Below, one piece after another: positions 43,021 to 51,920 of a stretch of 61,943 bases of DNA. Location: positions 1-61,943 of the forward strand of contig CAZGCA010000028.1 in NCBI GenBank assembly GCA_964524145.1, written 5' to 3'. The DNA comes from CAZGCA01 sp964524145 (GTDB lineage Bacteria > Hydrogenedentota > CAZGCA01). A program made the position numbers and the translations under genes. The notes beneath the pieces are model-generated. The model was not told where the DNA came from. It saw only the letters and a list, made by a program, of their open reading frames with translations, and did not search any database. Each line of letters starts with the position of its first letter. The first letter of the stretch is position 1.

Positions 43021-43100
43021 ATCAGGATGCACGGCAACGCCTTGCTGACACTGGTTGCGAGCCGAATGAACGTCGAACAGTAGTTGGAACTTGATGTGCC

Positions 43101-44030
43101 GTGAGAGATAGACCCCTGATCGACAAGCCAACGTTTGTCCTCCTGTGGTGTCTGGTTCGCGTGCTTCGTTTGTTGCCGCTACCGCTTGTGCGATGGTTGG
43201 GCGCGTCCGTAGGGGGTCTGCTATATTACATGGTGCCGGGGCGCCGCAAGATCGGTCTCGCCAACCTCGATACGGTGTATGGAGACAGGCTGAGTCGGCG
43301 CGAGAAACGGCGGATCGCCCGAAAGAGCGCAAAGCACTTCCTGGAAAGCGCCCTGGTCTTTACCCGGTGTTACTGGTGGTCGCGAGAAAAGCTTGACGGG
43401 CTCATGGATGCACAAAGCATCGCGAGGCTCGATGAGCGGCTCGCGCGAGAGGATGGGAAGGGGTTGATAATAGTAAGCGGCCACCTCAGCAATTTTCCAC
43501 TCGTGATCGTGTACCTCAGACAGTGGGGAATGCCCGTTGCGGCGGAGGTGCGCAGGGGCGGCTTCAAACCGGTAGAACAGATGCTTGACAGAATACGCGA
43601 TGAGAGAGGCGTGAGTTCTCTGGCGCGCGGCAGCACCGCAGTGCGCGCGCGGAGGCTCCTCGAGGATGGCGGGGTGATCTGGTCCATTATTGACCAGGAC
43701 GCGCGCCCCGGGGTACTGGTCGATTTCTTTGGGAAACCAGCGACCACCTACCCGACTGCGGTCCGGCTGGCGCGCGCGTTTGACGTGCCCATCCTGCCGC
43801 TCTTCGTCCGCCAGAACGAGGCGGGCAAATACGTTCTCGATACCGAGAGTGTTATCAGGTTGCCCCACGGCAAACCCACGGGCGATGAATTGGTTGCGGA
43901 ATTGCGGCACCTCAACGGGTTGCTGGAACAGCATATCCTTCGCACGCCGGAGCAGTGGCTATGGACGCACCGTCGGTGGCGAACGGCCGAGAAGACCTTG
44001 CGACGACAGCAGTCAGTTGAGACGACGTGA
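43101..44030 (+). CDS. LpxL/HtrB-like acyltransferase, paralogue
   Basis: A 309-residue protein clearly paralogous to the 38381 gene: shared blocks include VRWLGASVGGLLYYMVPGRR, NLDTVYGDRLSRREKR, ATTYPTAVRLARAF and EQWLWTHRRWR. The HX4D/E motif again reads HLSNFP (His128, Pro133). An N-terminal membrane segment is present. It should acylate a membrane lipid or glycolipid. The GTG start has only a weak ribosome site; a later start is not supported by the paralogue alignment. Confidence 0.87.
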   Translation: MRDRPLIDKPTFVLLWCLVRVLRLLPLPLVRWLGASVGGLLYYMVPGRRKIGLANLDTVYGDRLSRREKRRIARKSAKHFLESALVFTRCYWWSREKLDGLMDAQSIARLDERLAREDGKGLIIVSGHLSNFPLVIVYLRQWGMPVAAEVRRGGFKPVEQMLDRIRDERGVSSLARGSTAVRARRLLEDGGVIWSIIDQDARPGVLVDFFGKPATTYPTAVRLARAFDVPILPLFVRQNEAGKYVLDTESVIRLPHGKPTGDELVAELRHLNGLLEQHILRTPEQWLWTHRRWRTAEKTLRRQQSVETT

Positions 44031-44133
44031 AGGTCGGGGAGATGCGCATCTCGTTGATCGCAGCCGGCCCATCGCATAGGCTCGTAAGGAGATGTTCCCA
44101 TTCGCCTGTCGGTCTGCACGGAAAGGAGAGATG

Positions 44134-45990
44134 ATGCGTTTTCTGGTGGTTTTCGTGACGGTGCTGTTTGCAGTTGGCGGTTTGTCTGCCGTTGAGGTCG
44201 AGTCGCCGGACGGGAAGATCGTGGTTACGTTTGACGTGAGGGACGACCGCGGGCAGAAGGGGTGCATGTTTTGGGCCGTCGCGTATCAGGGCACACCTAT
44301 CCTGGCCGGTTCGCGGTTGGGACTCGTGTTGGAGGACGGGCCGGCGCTGGACAGCGGGTTCGAGGTCGCCAGGTTGACCCGAAGCAGCGGCGACACCATG
44401 TGGGAACCGGTCTACGGCGAACGAAGCGAGATTCGCGATAATTACCAGCAGTTGGCGGTTGACCTGCGCGGCGTCCGGGATCCCGACCGGCGGCTGCGGG
44501 TGACGTTTCGCGCATACAACGAGGGAGCGGCCGTCTGCTACACGGTACCCGAGCAGGAGAACCTGCGGGACTTCGTCATCAAGACCGAGAACACCCAGTT
44601 CCGTTTCACCGACAACCACGTGGCATATCCGGTCTACTCGGCTCAAGGCGAGTACGAGACGACGCATATCGACAAGGTGAAAGGCAACTGTGAACGGCCG
44701 CTGACTGTCGAGATTGCCGGCGGGCCGGTGGTCGCCGTGGGCGAAGCGCGGTTGGTCGACTATGCGCGGATGCGGCTCAAGCCGGTCCGGGGCCGGTCCC
44801 ATACGCTCGTGAGCATGCTGGGCAGCAAAGTGACGGCTTCAACGCCTTACACCACGCCATGGCGCGTGCTGATGGTCGCCGACACGCCCGGCCAACTGCT
44901 CGAACGCAACTACCTGATCCTTAATCTGAACGATCCGTGCGCCATCGAAGACACCTCGTGGATCAAGCCCGGCAAGGTTATACGCGAGGTTACGCTGACG
45001 ACTGCGGGCGGCAAGGCGTGCGTCGATTTCGCGGTCGAACGCGGCCTGCAGTACGTCGAGTACGACGCGGGCTGGTACGGCCACGAGTACGACGATGAAT
45101 CCGACGCCAGGACAGTTAATGTGGACCCGGAACGGTCGAAGGGTCCGCTGGACCTGCACGGGGTTATCGAGTACGCAAAGGCACGGAATATCGGCGTTCT
45201 CGTCTACGTGAACCGGCGCCAGCTCGAACGGCAGCTCGACGAGATCCTCCCGCTGTACAAAAGCTGGGGCGTCAAAGGCGTCAAGTACGGATTCGTCCAG
45301 GTCGGCAGCCAGAAATGGACCGCGTGGCTGCACGAAGCGGTACGAAAGGCTGCCGAGCACGAACTGATGGTCGACGTACACGACGAGTATCGTCCAACCG
45401 GGTACAGCCGCACGTATCCGAACCTCATGACACAAGAAGGTATCCGCGGCAACGAATGCATGCCGACCGCCGAACACAACCTTATTCTGCCGTTCACACG
45501 ATCGTTGTGCGGCGCGGGCGATGCCACGGTCTGCTGGTACTCGAACCGTGTACAGAACACGCTCGCACACCAGTTGGCCGCGTCGGTCGTCTTCTACAGC
45601 CCGTTGCAGTTCATCTTCTGGTACGACAGGCCGCAGCAGTACCGGGGCGAACCCGAACTCGAGTTCTTCAAACATGTGCCGACGGTCTGGGACGAGACCC
45701 GCGTGATCGACGGCAAGATCGGGCAGTACGTGACGATTGCGCGCCGCAAGGGACGCGAATGGTACGTCGGCAGCATGAACGCAGTCGCCCGCCGCGAGCT
45801 CGAGGTTCCTCTCACGTTCCTCGAACCCGGCATCAAATACACCGCCCACATCCACTCCGACGGCAGCCCGGAAGGTCACGATCGAACCGGCGTCAGTATC
45901 CGCCGGCAGCCCGTCGATTCCAACACGATGATCAAGGCCGACATGGCAGCCAACGGCGGCCAGGCGATACGGATCGTTCCCGCGGAATAG
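44134..45990 (+). CDS. Secreted glycoside hydrolase family 97 (alpha-glucosidase/galactosidase-like)
   Basis: A 618-residue protein with a signal peptide (MRFLVVFVTVLFAVGGLSA), an N-terminal beta-sandwich (20-270) and a catalytic barrel (VEYDAGWYG; VHDEYRPTGYSRTYPN; MTQEGIRGNE). GH97 members hydrolyse alpha-glucosides or alpha-galactosides with Ca. The residue that is Asp nucleophile in retaining members appears here as Gly386 (VKYGFVQVG), so a SusB-like inverting mechanism is more likely; this alignment is from memory. ATG 44134 is 5 bp after AGGAG; ATG 44131 is also possible. It would act in the periplasm or outside. Confidence 0.9.
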   Translation: MRFLVVFVTVLFAVGGLSAVEVESPDGKIVVTFDVRDDRGQKGCMFWAVAYQGTPILAGSRLGLVLEDGPALDSGFEVARLTRSSGDTMWEPVYGERSEIRDNYQQLAVDLRGVRDPDRRLRVTFRAYNEGAAVCYTVPEQENLRDFVIKTENTQFRFTDNHVAYPVYSAQGEYETTHIDKVKGNCERPLTVEIAGGPVVAVGEARLVDYARMRLKPVRGRSHTLVSMLGSKVTASTPYTTPWRVLMVADTPGQLLERNYLILNLNDPCAIEDTSWIKPGKVIREVTLTTAGGKACVDFAVERGLQYVEYDAGWYGHEYDDESDARTVNVDPERSKGPLDLHGVIEYAKARNIGVLVYVNRRQLERQLDEILPLYKSWGVKGVKYGFVQVGSQKWTAWLHEAVRKAAEHELMVDVHDEYRPTGYSRTYPNLMTQEGIRGNECMPTAEHNLILPFTRSLCGAGDATVCWYSNRVQNTLAHQLAASVVFYSPLQFIFWYDRPQQYRGEPELEFFKHVPTVWDETRVIDGKIGQYVTIARRKGREWYVGSMNAVARRELEVPLTFLEPGIKYTAHIHSDGSPEGHDRTGVSIRRQPVDSNTMIKADMAANGGQAIRIVPAE

Positions 45991-46012
45991 GCGCGACCTG
46001 CGGCCAAAAGAT

Positions 46013-46042
46013 TTGATGAAACGCGATTACTGGGCGTATAAT
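46013..46042 (+). promoter_or_regulatory. Sigma70-type promoter of the HEAT-repeat gene
   Basis: TTGATG (46013-46018), 18-bp spacer, TATAAT (46037-46042, perfect). The leader to ATG 46209 is long, about 160 nt, and holds no recognised regulatory RNA. Confidence 0.6.
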
Positions 46043-46208
46043 TATGTACGAGACTGTGGTTCCCGGGAACGTAAGGGCTTGTTTGCAGCGCGAAGTGCCG
46101 TTAGGTCATAATCACATGTCAACAACGTCACCAAACAGGGCGTTGAAACGACGCGAGAAAGTGCGCGCCTCAGGTTAACGGTTGGCTGCCCTCAAGAAGG
46201 ACAGCGAA

Positions 46209-47654
46209 ATGCAGACAGTTCGAGTTTGTAAAGACAGGGTTACGCGCCTCGTTGGCCTCGATGAACGGAGGAATGAGTTCGGCGGATTCGCGCTGTTCGA
46301 CCGAGCCCGGAAAGCGTTGGGTTATCGCGGCAAAGTTGCATTCTGCGCTTTTCTGGCCGTCCTGCCACTGCCGACAGCTTCGCTCGCTCAAGGTCTGGAG
46401 GTTGAGCCGGTTCCCGTTTTCGTCGAACCTCGCGATATCTTGAGGACCACTGCACAACACTTCGAAGCCGAGGCCCAAGCGCTGAAGCTGGGAGGACCTG
46501 CGTTCCACAGGCCGCCGCCAATGACACATCCCGTGGTACTGGAGGCGCTGCAGAATGCTGAGGAGGTCCCGATCCCTCATGGGACGAAGATGCTGTACTT
46601 CAAGGGGGATGGCAGTAAGGAAAGCCAGGCGGCTGTGCTGGCGTCATTCCGCACGCCTCTTGCGTGCACAGGCGGCCTGGGTCCGAAAACTCGTTCCGCG
46701 AGTCTCCCCCGTCAGTATACAACCGTGGAGGTGCCCTGGGATGTATACGTCTTCCGTACGGAAAACGTGTTGTTTGGCGAAGCTCCCGATGAGTTTGAGG
46801 TGCGGTTCTTGACGCTGCCACAGCAAGGAGGCATCTCGGGCGCTTGGGATGTGCATCAGGTCGAGGAGAACGACCGCCTGTTGCTGCAACTGGAACTGCC
46901 GCAACAGGAGGATCCTGCCTACGTGGTGCCTGGCGGATATGGAGCGGCTTTTCTAAGTCCCGACCCGCCGACATACGGCACAGCCGGGAACATACCGGTT
47001 GACAGATTGCTTGACAAAGAGTTTGCTGCGGCGCTCAGGGATGTGGGTTACGTCAGGCAACATAAGGTGATTGACTACCTCTTTCACTCTTGGCGGCCGT
47101 TTGCAGGCCCGAAGACCTTGCACGAGCTCGAGAAGTTGTCTCATTCGCCCGATCCCTGGTTAGCCATACATGCCGAATCGGGACTCGCGCGTCGGGGCAG
47201 TGTAGAAGCCGCCCGAAGCATAGTCTCGCGAGTCTTGCGGAAAGACCATCCTCTTCCGGTGGATGCGCAGTGGCCAGTCAGTATGTGGCTTTGTGCAGGG
47301 ATTGGGATGGCTGGACAGGCAGGACTGATTTCCGAACTGATTCAGCTTATTGAATCACCGGAAGTGGACACCTGGCACAAAACGACTGCCATCTCGGTCG
47401 TTACCACAACCTCGGACCCACAGGCAATACCCGTGCTCGTACGGCTATTGGATTCAGAAAACAGAGCACTCCAATACGAGGCCGTCAGGCAGCTATACTG
47501 TTCCTTCGCAACCCGACCGTTCATGCAGGGAGCGAAAGACAGCTACTTCACTTTATCGGAAGAAGAGTTTCGGGAAGATGCTGACGCTTATCTGGATAAA
47601 TGGCGCGAGTGGTGGGAAGAGCAAGGCCGACAGGAATATGGGGAAGCAGACTAG
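46209..47654 (+). CDS. HEAT-repeat protein of unknown function, probably exported
   Basis: A 481-residue protein. After a charged 35-residue head there is a hydrophobic stretch and a likely signal-cleavage site (FCAFLAVLPLPTASLAQG). Residues about 85-280 form an uncharacterised beta-rich domain; residues about 320-450 contain HEAT-like helical repeats (DPWLAIHAESGLARRGSVEAA; DPQAIPVLVRLLDSENRALQ), which bind protein partners. It ends in an acidic/Trp tail. I know no named family for the whole. AAGGA lies 7 bp before ATG 46209. Confidence 0.78.
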   Translation: MQTVRVCKDRVTRLVGLDERRNEFGGFALFDRARKALGYRGKVAFCAFLAVLPLPTASLAQGLEVEPVPVFVEPRDILRTTAQHFEAEAQALKLGGPAFHRPPPMTHPVVLEALQNAEEVPIPHGTKMLYFKGDGSKESQAAVLASFRTPLACTGGLGPKTRSASLPRQYTTVEVPWDVYVFRTENVLFGEAPDEFEVRFLTLPQQGGISGAWDVHQVEENDRLLLQLELPQQEDPAYVVPGGYGAAFLSPDPPTYGTAGNIPVDRLLDKEFAAALRDVGYVRQHKVIDYLFHSWRPFAGPKTLHELEKLSHSPDPWLAIHAESGLARRGSVEAARSIVSRVLRKDHPLPVDAQWPVSMWLCAGIGMAGQAGLISELIQLIESPEVDTWHKTTAISVVTTTSDPQAIPVLVRLLDSENRALQYEAVRQLYCSFATRPFMQGAKDSYFTLSEEEFREDADAYLDKWREWWEEQGRQEYGEAD

Positions 47655-47995
47655 CCTGACCGATCCTGAAGTGCGAAAGGATGGGGGGCCGGGGGGGCAG
47701 GTCTGACATTATGACATTTCGGACGATTACGGTCATCAATTCGGACCCTTTTCACTGAAATCGAGGTTCCTCAATAGCTCAATTCGGGAGACACCATGAT
47801 TATCTGCCGCCGATGCTGCAGGAGTCCGCGCGCATTTGGGACGCCATACGGAGCCATTTGCGCTGCTGGCAAATGTTGTTATGGGAAGATGATGCAAAGC
47901 GGTAAGGAGACTTGTTACCCCAGAGATGTGGGCAATTCGTCGTGTTCTTGTGTTCTCCGACGGGAGAAGTGTCGAATTGACCCCCAAGCAGATGT

Positions 47996-48126
47996 GGAGT
48001 GCGCAAGCTTGCTTGCGCTTTTATCAGGACCAAGCTTGCTTGAGTCCGGCTTATTGGACAGCAAGCTGTCCAACAGAACAGCGGTAGCAAGCTACCGCAC
48101 TCCAAAACAGCCACAGCGCAAATGCC
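47996..48126. repeat. Hairpin repeat, family B copy 1
   Basis: Bounded by GGAGTGCG (47996) and CGCACTCC (48097-48104). Contains the hairpins GCGCAAGCTTGCTTGCGC, GGACAGCAAGCTGTCC and GCGGTAGCAAGCTACCGC, then a GCGCAAATGCC end. The right half recurs inverted at 56100-56166. The whole interval 47655-48263 holds no convincing gene. Confidence 0.75.
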
Positions 48127-48142
48127 TTATACGTGTGTTCTG

Positions 48143-48171
48143 TTGATTGAGACCAGCGACGATGGTATGCT
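48143..48171 (+). promoter_or_regulatory. Possible promoter of the Cys-rich small gene
   Basis: TTGATT (48143-48148), 17-bp spacer, TATGCT (48166-48171). Both boxes are moderate. The leader to ATG 48264 is about 85 nt. Confidence 0.35.
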
Positions 48172-48263
48172 GTGGGCGCGGCACATAAGGCGCGCGTGCT
48201 GCTGAGTTTTCTGGCCATTGCGTTCTTTTGGGAACAGTTCTGACGAGGGATGTCCGAGAACAG

Positions 48264-48419
48264 ATGAGCTTCTGGAAATCGATACGACAATGGTGGTGGC
48301 AGAAACGGTGCCCGAACGAATTCCTTTGTGACAATTGTGTTTATGACTACCAGTCAGCATGTTCTCGTCCGGAACGGCCAAACGCCCGTAAGTGTCCCGA
48401 CTACAAGCCGCGAAGATGA
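48264..48419 (+). CDS. Cys-rich small protein, unknown function
   Basis: A 51-residue protein: a Trp/Lys-rich N-terminus (MSFWKSIRQWWWQKR) that could lie on a membrane, then CPNEFLCDNCVYDYQSAC and a final RPNARKCPDYK, five Cys in a pattern suited to one or two zinc ions. I cannot name the family, although the CDNC..C..RPNA..CPDYK spacing looks constrained. It is preceded by a hairpin repeat and followed 95 bp later by the FAD oxidoreductase. Could be spurious, but Cys spacing argues for a real gene. Confidence 0.55.
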   Translation: MSFWKSIRQWWWQKRCPNEFLCDNCVYDYQSACSRPERPNARKCPDYKPRR

Positions 48420-48514
48420 ATGCCGAGGCGAGTCATGTTTTCTTGTGTTGCATGCGAGGCGGCCCGGTGTGTACCCTCCAAATGAGAATCCCGAGAAGGA
48501 GTAGATAGACAGAG

Positions 48515-50395
48515 ATGACCGCAATGAGGTTTGAGAGACGCGACTTTCTCATCGCCACGACTGCGGGCGCATTCCTGGGTAGCCCGGGAACGGCCGTTGC
48601 TTCAACACCGGAGAAGCTTTTCGCCCGGGCAAGGGTGCAGACCGACGTGCTCGTGGCCGGCGGCGGACTGGCAGGCGTGTGTGCCGCGATTGCGGCAGCG
48701 CGCAACGGGGCATCGGTCGTCCTGGTGCAGGACCGGTCGCGGCTGGGAGGCAATTCGAGCAGCGAGATCCGGATGCACGCCTTAGGAGCAAACAACCCCG
48801 AAGAGCTCCGCCTGTGGCGCGAAACGGGAATCATCGAGGAGCTGAAGCTCACGGAATCGGCCACAAACCTGCAACGGTCGTTCCATGTGTGGGATCTCAT
48901 CCTCTACGATAAGGTTATCTCGGAACCGAACATCACGTTGATGCTCGATACCGCCGTCATCGGTGCGGAAGTACAAGACGGACGTATCACCCGGGTCAAC
49001 GCTATCAGTCCGTTGCTCGAGGAGTATTACGACATCGAGGCCGACTACTACATCGATTGTACGGGCGATGCGACCCTGGCCGCGGCAGCCGGCGCGGACC
49101 ACGTGCACGGGCGCGAAGGGCGGGACGTCTACGGCGAATCGCTGGCCCCCGAAACGTCCGACAGGAAGACGATGGGCAGCAGCCTGCTGTTCTTCGCCAA
49201 GGAACACGATCGTCCCATGCCGTTCGAAGCGCCGGACTGGGCCCGCACGTTCACGGAGGAAGACTTCCGCCACCGTAGCATCCGATCCTGGGAGTACGGG
49301 TACTGGTGGATCGAGTGGGGCGGCGAACTCGACACCATCAAAGACAACCGCGAGATACGCCGCGAACTGATGCGTATCCTCATGGGCGTCTGGGACTATA
49401 TCAAGAACAGCGGCAAACACCCGGAATCGGCCAACTGGGCGCTCGATTTCGTCGGCATGATCCCGGGCAAACGCGAGAGCCGCCGCGTTCTCGGCGACCA
49501 TGTGATGGTGCAACGGGAACTCGAGAGCGCGGTCCCCTACCCCGACCGTGTGGCATACGGCGGCTGGCCCATGGACGACCATCCACCGGGCGGCATCGAC
49601 CGCAACGACCTGAAACCCTGCACCCAGATCTATCTCAAGCAACCGTACCACATTCCGCTGCGCTCGCTGTACAGCAGGAACCGGCCCAACCTGCTGATGG
49701 CCGGCAGGGATATCAGCGCCTCGCACGTCGCGTTTTCATCGTCACGCGTCATGGCCACCTGTGCGACCATGGGCCAGGCGGCAGGTGCCGCGGCGGCGTT
49801 TTGCGGGGAACAACACTGTCTCCCCCGCGATATCGTGGCGGACGAGACACGGTTGCGTACGTTCCAGCAACGGCTCCTGAAAGACGACCAGTCGCTCATC
49901 GGTATTGCGAACGAGGACGAGGCCGATCTGGCACGGTGCGCCCGCATCACCTGTTCCGCGGAGACAAAGCAGGGCAAGGCGGTGAACGTGATCGACGGCT
50001 GGAACCGTGAGATCGGCGACGCCAGAACGCACCAGTGGCAGGCGGCGATGCAAGACGGCGAGCCATGGCTGCAACTCGAGTGGGACTCGCCGCAGACCAT
50101 TCGCACCGTGCAACTGACGTTCGATACCGGACTTAACCGGCTCCTGTTCCTGAGCGGTCAGGACAGCGCCTACCTGTCTCAGAAACGGGGCGCGCAACCG
50201 GAGACCGTCGCCGACTACCGCATCGAGGCGCAGGTCAACGGCAAACGTGTGACCGTCGCCCAAGCCAAGAACAACTTCCTCCGCATGGTACGGCATCCCA
50301 TCGAAGTAGTAACCACGAAAACCCTGCGTGTGTCTATTCAGCGCACGAACGGGGACCGCCTCGCGCGGGTGTTCGAGATCCGTTGTTACGGCTGA
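48515..50395 (+). CDS. FAD-dependent oxidoreductase with Tat-like signal
   Basis: A 626-residue protein. The start ERRDFLIATTAGAFLGSPG is a twin-arginine type signal, so it is probably exported folded with its flavin. The FAD loop DVLVAGGGLAGVCAAIAAAR and GGNSSSEIR define the FAD_oxidored group; a second FAD-contact block is RPNLLMAGRDISASHVAFSS. The last 140 residues (LQLEWDSPQTIRTVQLTFDT) resemble a discoidin-like carbohydrate-binding sandwich. Secreted members of this group are frequent in glycan degraders and may oxidise sugar units. The substrate is unknown. Confidence 0.88.
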   Translation: MTAMRFERRDFLIATTAGAFLGSPGTAVASTPEKLFARARVQTDVLVAGGGLAGVCAAIAAARNGASVVLVQDRSRLGGNSSSEIRMHALGANNPEELRLWRETGIIEELKLTESATNLQRSFHVWDLILYDKVISEPNITLMLDTAVIGAEVQDGRITRVNAISPLLEEYYDIEADYYIDCTGDATLAAAAGADHVHGREGRDVYGESLAPETSDRKTMGSSLLFFAKEHDRPMPFEAPDWARTFTEEDFRHRSIRSWEYGYWWIEWGGELDTIKDNREIRRELMRILMGVWDYIKNSGKHPESANWALDFVGMIPGKRESRRVLGDHVMVQRELESAVPYPDRVAYGGWPMDDHPPGGIDRNDLKPCTQIYLKQPYHIPLRSLYSRNRPNLLMAGRDISASHVAFSSSRVMATCATMGQAAGAAAAFCGEQHCLPRDIVADETRLRTFQQRLLKDDQSLIGIANEDEADLARCARITCSAETKQGKAVNVIDGWNREIGDARTHQWQAAMQDGEPWLQLEWDSPQTIRTVQLTFDTGLNRLLFLSGQDSAYLSQKRGAQPETVADYRIEAQVNGKRVTVAQAKNNFLRMVRHPIEVVTTKTLRVSIQRTNGDRLARVFEIRCYG

Positions 50396-50600
50396 GACCC
50401 CAAACGCATCGGAGGAGAAAACTCACTAGCCGGCTTTTCTTACCAGATGGATGGTGAAGGTTATCGAAGCACAAGAAAGAAGCGCTAGGTTACGGGTAGA
50501 ATGAATGGCTGTGCCCCAGACAGACTGTCTTCCATCAGTTGTTGCAAGCGAGTTACTCGCATGACAACCAATCGCCAGATAAGCGCAACCACACTGCCAA

Positions 50601-50812
50601 GCCCCGCAGGGACGGTTGAGAATAGCCCAGGAGTTCACTCCTGGGAGAGCGGTGCGACGCAACAAGTGCTCAGTCCCATAGGGACGGCTGAAGCGGTTGT
50701 CGGGTTGCGCTTCTTTCAATCGTCACTACGGGACTCGACTGGCTCGGCGGGGTGCGCACTTGGTCCCAGGAATGAATTCCTGGGCTATTATCGGTCGTCC
50801 CCTACGGGACGG
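50601..50812. repeat. REP-like hairpin cluster, family C
   Basis: Inside the gene-free interval 50396-50993. Units are GTCCC-N2/3-GGGAC-like boxes (CCCCGCAGGGAC 50602-50613; GTCCCATAGGGAC 50673-50685; GTCCCCTACGGGAC 50796-50809) paired with a CCCAGGA(A/G)TTCA(T/C)TCCTGGG palindrome (50626-50645 and, inverted, 50765-50784). The same two-part unit occurs at 61824-61870. This resembles REP sequences spread by RAYT (TnpA-REP) proteins; no such protein is in the window. Confidence 0.75.
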
Positions 50813-50993
50813 ATTCCGATAGGGAAACTGAAGCATGTGGCAAGTGTCTTGTTCTCGAAGGCTCTTTCGTTGAGAAACGCGGGCTGGACGCTCTCTACCA
50901 TTGAGCCAGACTTTCAGATCGGGTTTGCATGCAGGCTCAGCGTCTTCGAAGGTGAAGTGGCCGGCGACTCATGCAGGTCGCGTCAAAGGGGGA

Positions 50994-51863
50994 TTAGTCC
51001 AAACGGATGCCTTGCTTCTCGAACCAGGCTTTCAGGTCGCCCATTTCCGTGTCGAACACTTCCTCGTCGTAGTCGTCTTCCATCTTACGTATATGTTCGG
51101 CCAGTTCGTCGCGGTCCTCGAGCACCTCGTTCAGTGACGTTTCGAACTCTTCGCTCATGGTTTTCAGCTCTTCAGTGTCAATGGGCACGTCGAGAATGCC
51201 CGCGATCTTCTTGACGGCCGCTTCGACGCACTTGACATTCTTACCCTGCAGATACGCGGGTATCTCCGCGACAATGGTGGCCATGTCCAGGCCTTGCTGC
51301 TTCGCCAGCACCATCAAGTAGGTGACAATGCTGGCCGGACCTTCGTAGTTGGTGAGCCGCAGGCCGTGCTGTTGCAGGAAGGGTGTGAGCCGTTCGTCGG
51401 AGACGGACCCGTGGAACCGGGGTTCGCGCGTGTGCGGAACGAGGCCCGCAACACTGCCCACAAAGTAGATCATGGTGACATTAAACTGTGCAGCCAGAAA
51501 CAGAATGCACTCGGCATACTCTTTCCAGTGCAAGTTCGGTTCTTTGCCGGAGAAGAGCACGAGGTTGTGTTTCTCGCAACAGAAGAACGTGTTGGACGGC
51601 TCCTCATAGACGTCTATCACGCCGTCTTCTATCTTCGTATGCGGCCTGAAGAGTGTCGATATCTCCATCGAGCCGGGGAAATTGTAGATGTAGAACTCTC
51701 CGGGATCGATCTCAGCGACCTCTTGTGCTTCGAGCGTCTGTACGAGGTAATCGATCGTCCCGGTGGACGTATCGCCGCCATCCATCCAGCCGGATAGCGC
51801 GATCACCATACGAGCATCGTGCAACTTGGGTCGGTGGCGAATCTTCACAAACCGGTCCGGCAT
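50994..51863 (-). CDS. PAC2 family protein
   Basis: A 289-residue protein of the PAC2 (proteasome assembly chaperone 2-like) family: MVIALSGWMDGGDTS near the start, a central IYFVGSVAGLVPHTREPR, and YEGPASIVTYLMVLAKQQGLD. The C-terminal 80 residues form a charged coiled-coil-like helix common to bacterial members. Bacterial function is not established. It starts 57 bp after the beta-helix gene and may be transcribed with it. ATG 51863 was chosen since PAC2 similarity begins there. Confidence 0.87.
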   Translation of the reverse strand: MPDRFVKIRHRPKLHDARMVIALSGWMDGGDTSTGTIDYLVQTLEAQEVAEIDPGEFYIYNFPGSMEISTLFRPHTKIEDGVIDVYEEPSNTFFCCEKHNLVLFSGKEPNLHWKEYAECILFLAAQFNVTMIYFVGSVAGLVPHTREPRFHGSVSDERLTPFLQQHGLRLTNYEGPASIVTYLMVLAKQQGLDMATIVAEIPAYLQGKNVKCVEAAVKKIAGILDVPIDTEELKTMSEEFETSLNEVLEDRDELAEHIRKMEDDYDEEVFDTEMGDLKAWFEKQGIRLD

Positions 51864-51920
51864 CGTGTCACCATATCGCTCGTTCGAGATTATCGGGCCC
51901 ACCGGCAGTATATCACTGTC

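Noticed and set aside
44839..45879. Minus-strand 346-codon frame inside the GH97 gene
   Set aside because: Antisense shadow of a well-supported secreted hydrolase; composition is Arg/Val/Ala-rich without motifs.
47796..48146. Plus-strand 116-codon frame
   Set aside because: Half of it is the family B hairpin repeat read as protein; the Cys-rich look comes from low-complexity repeat codons.
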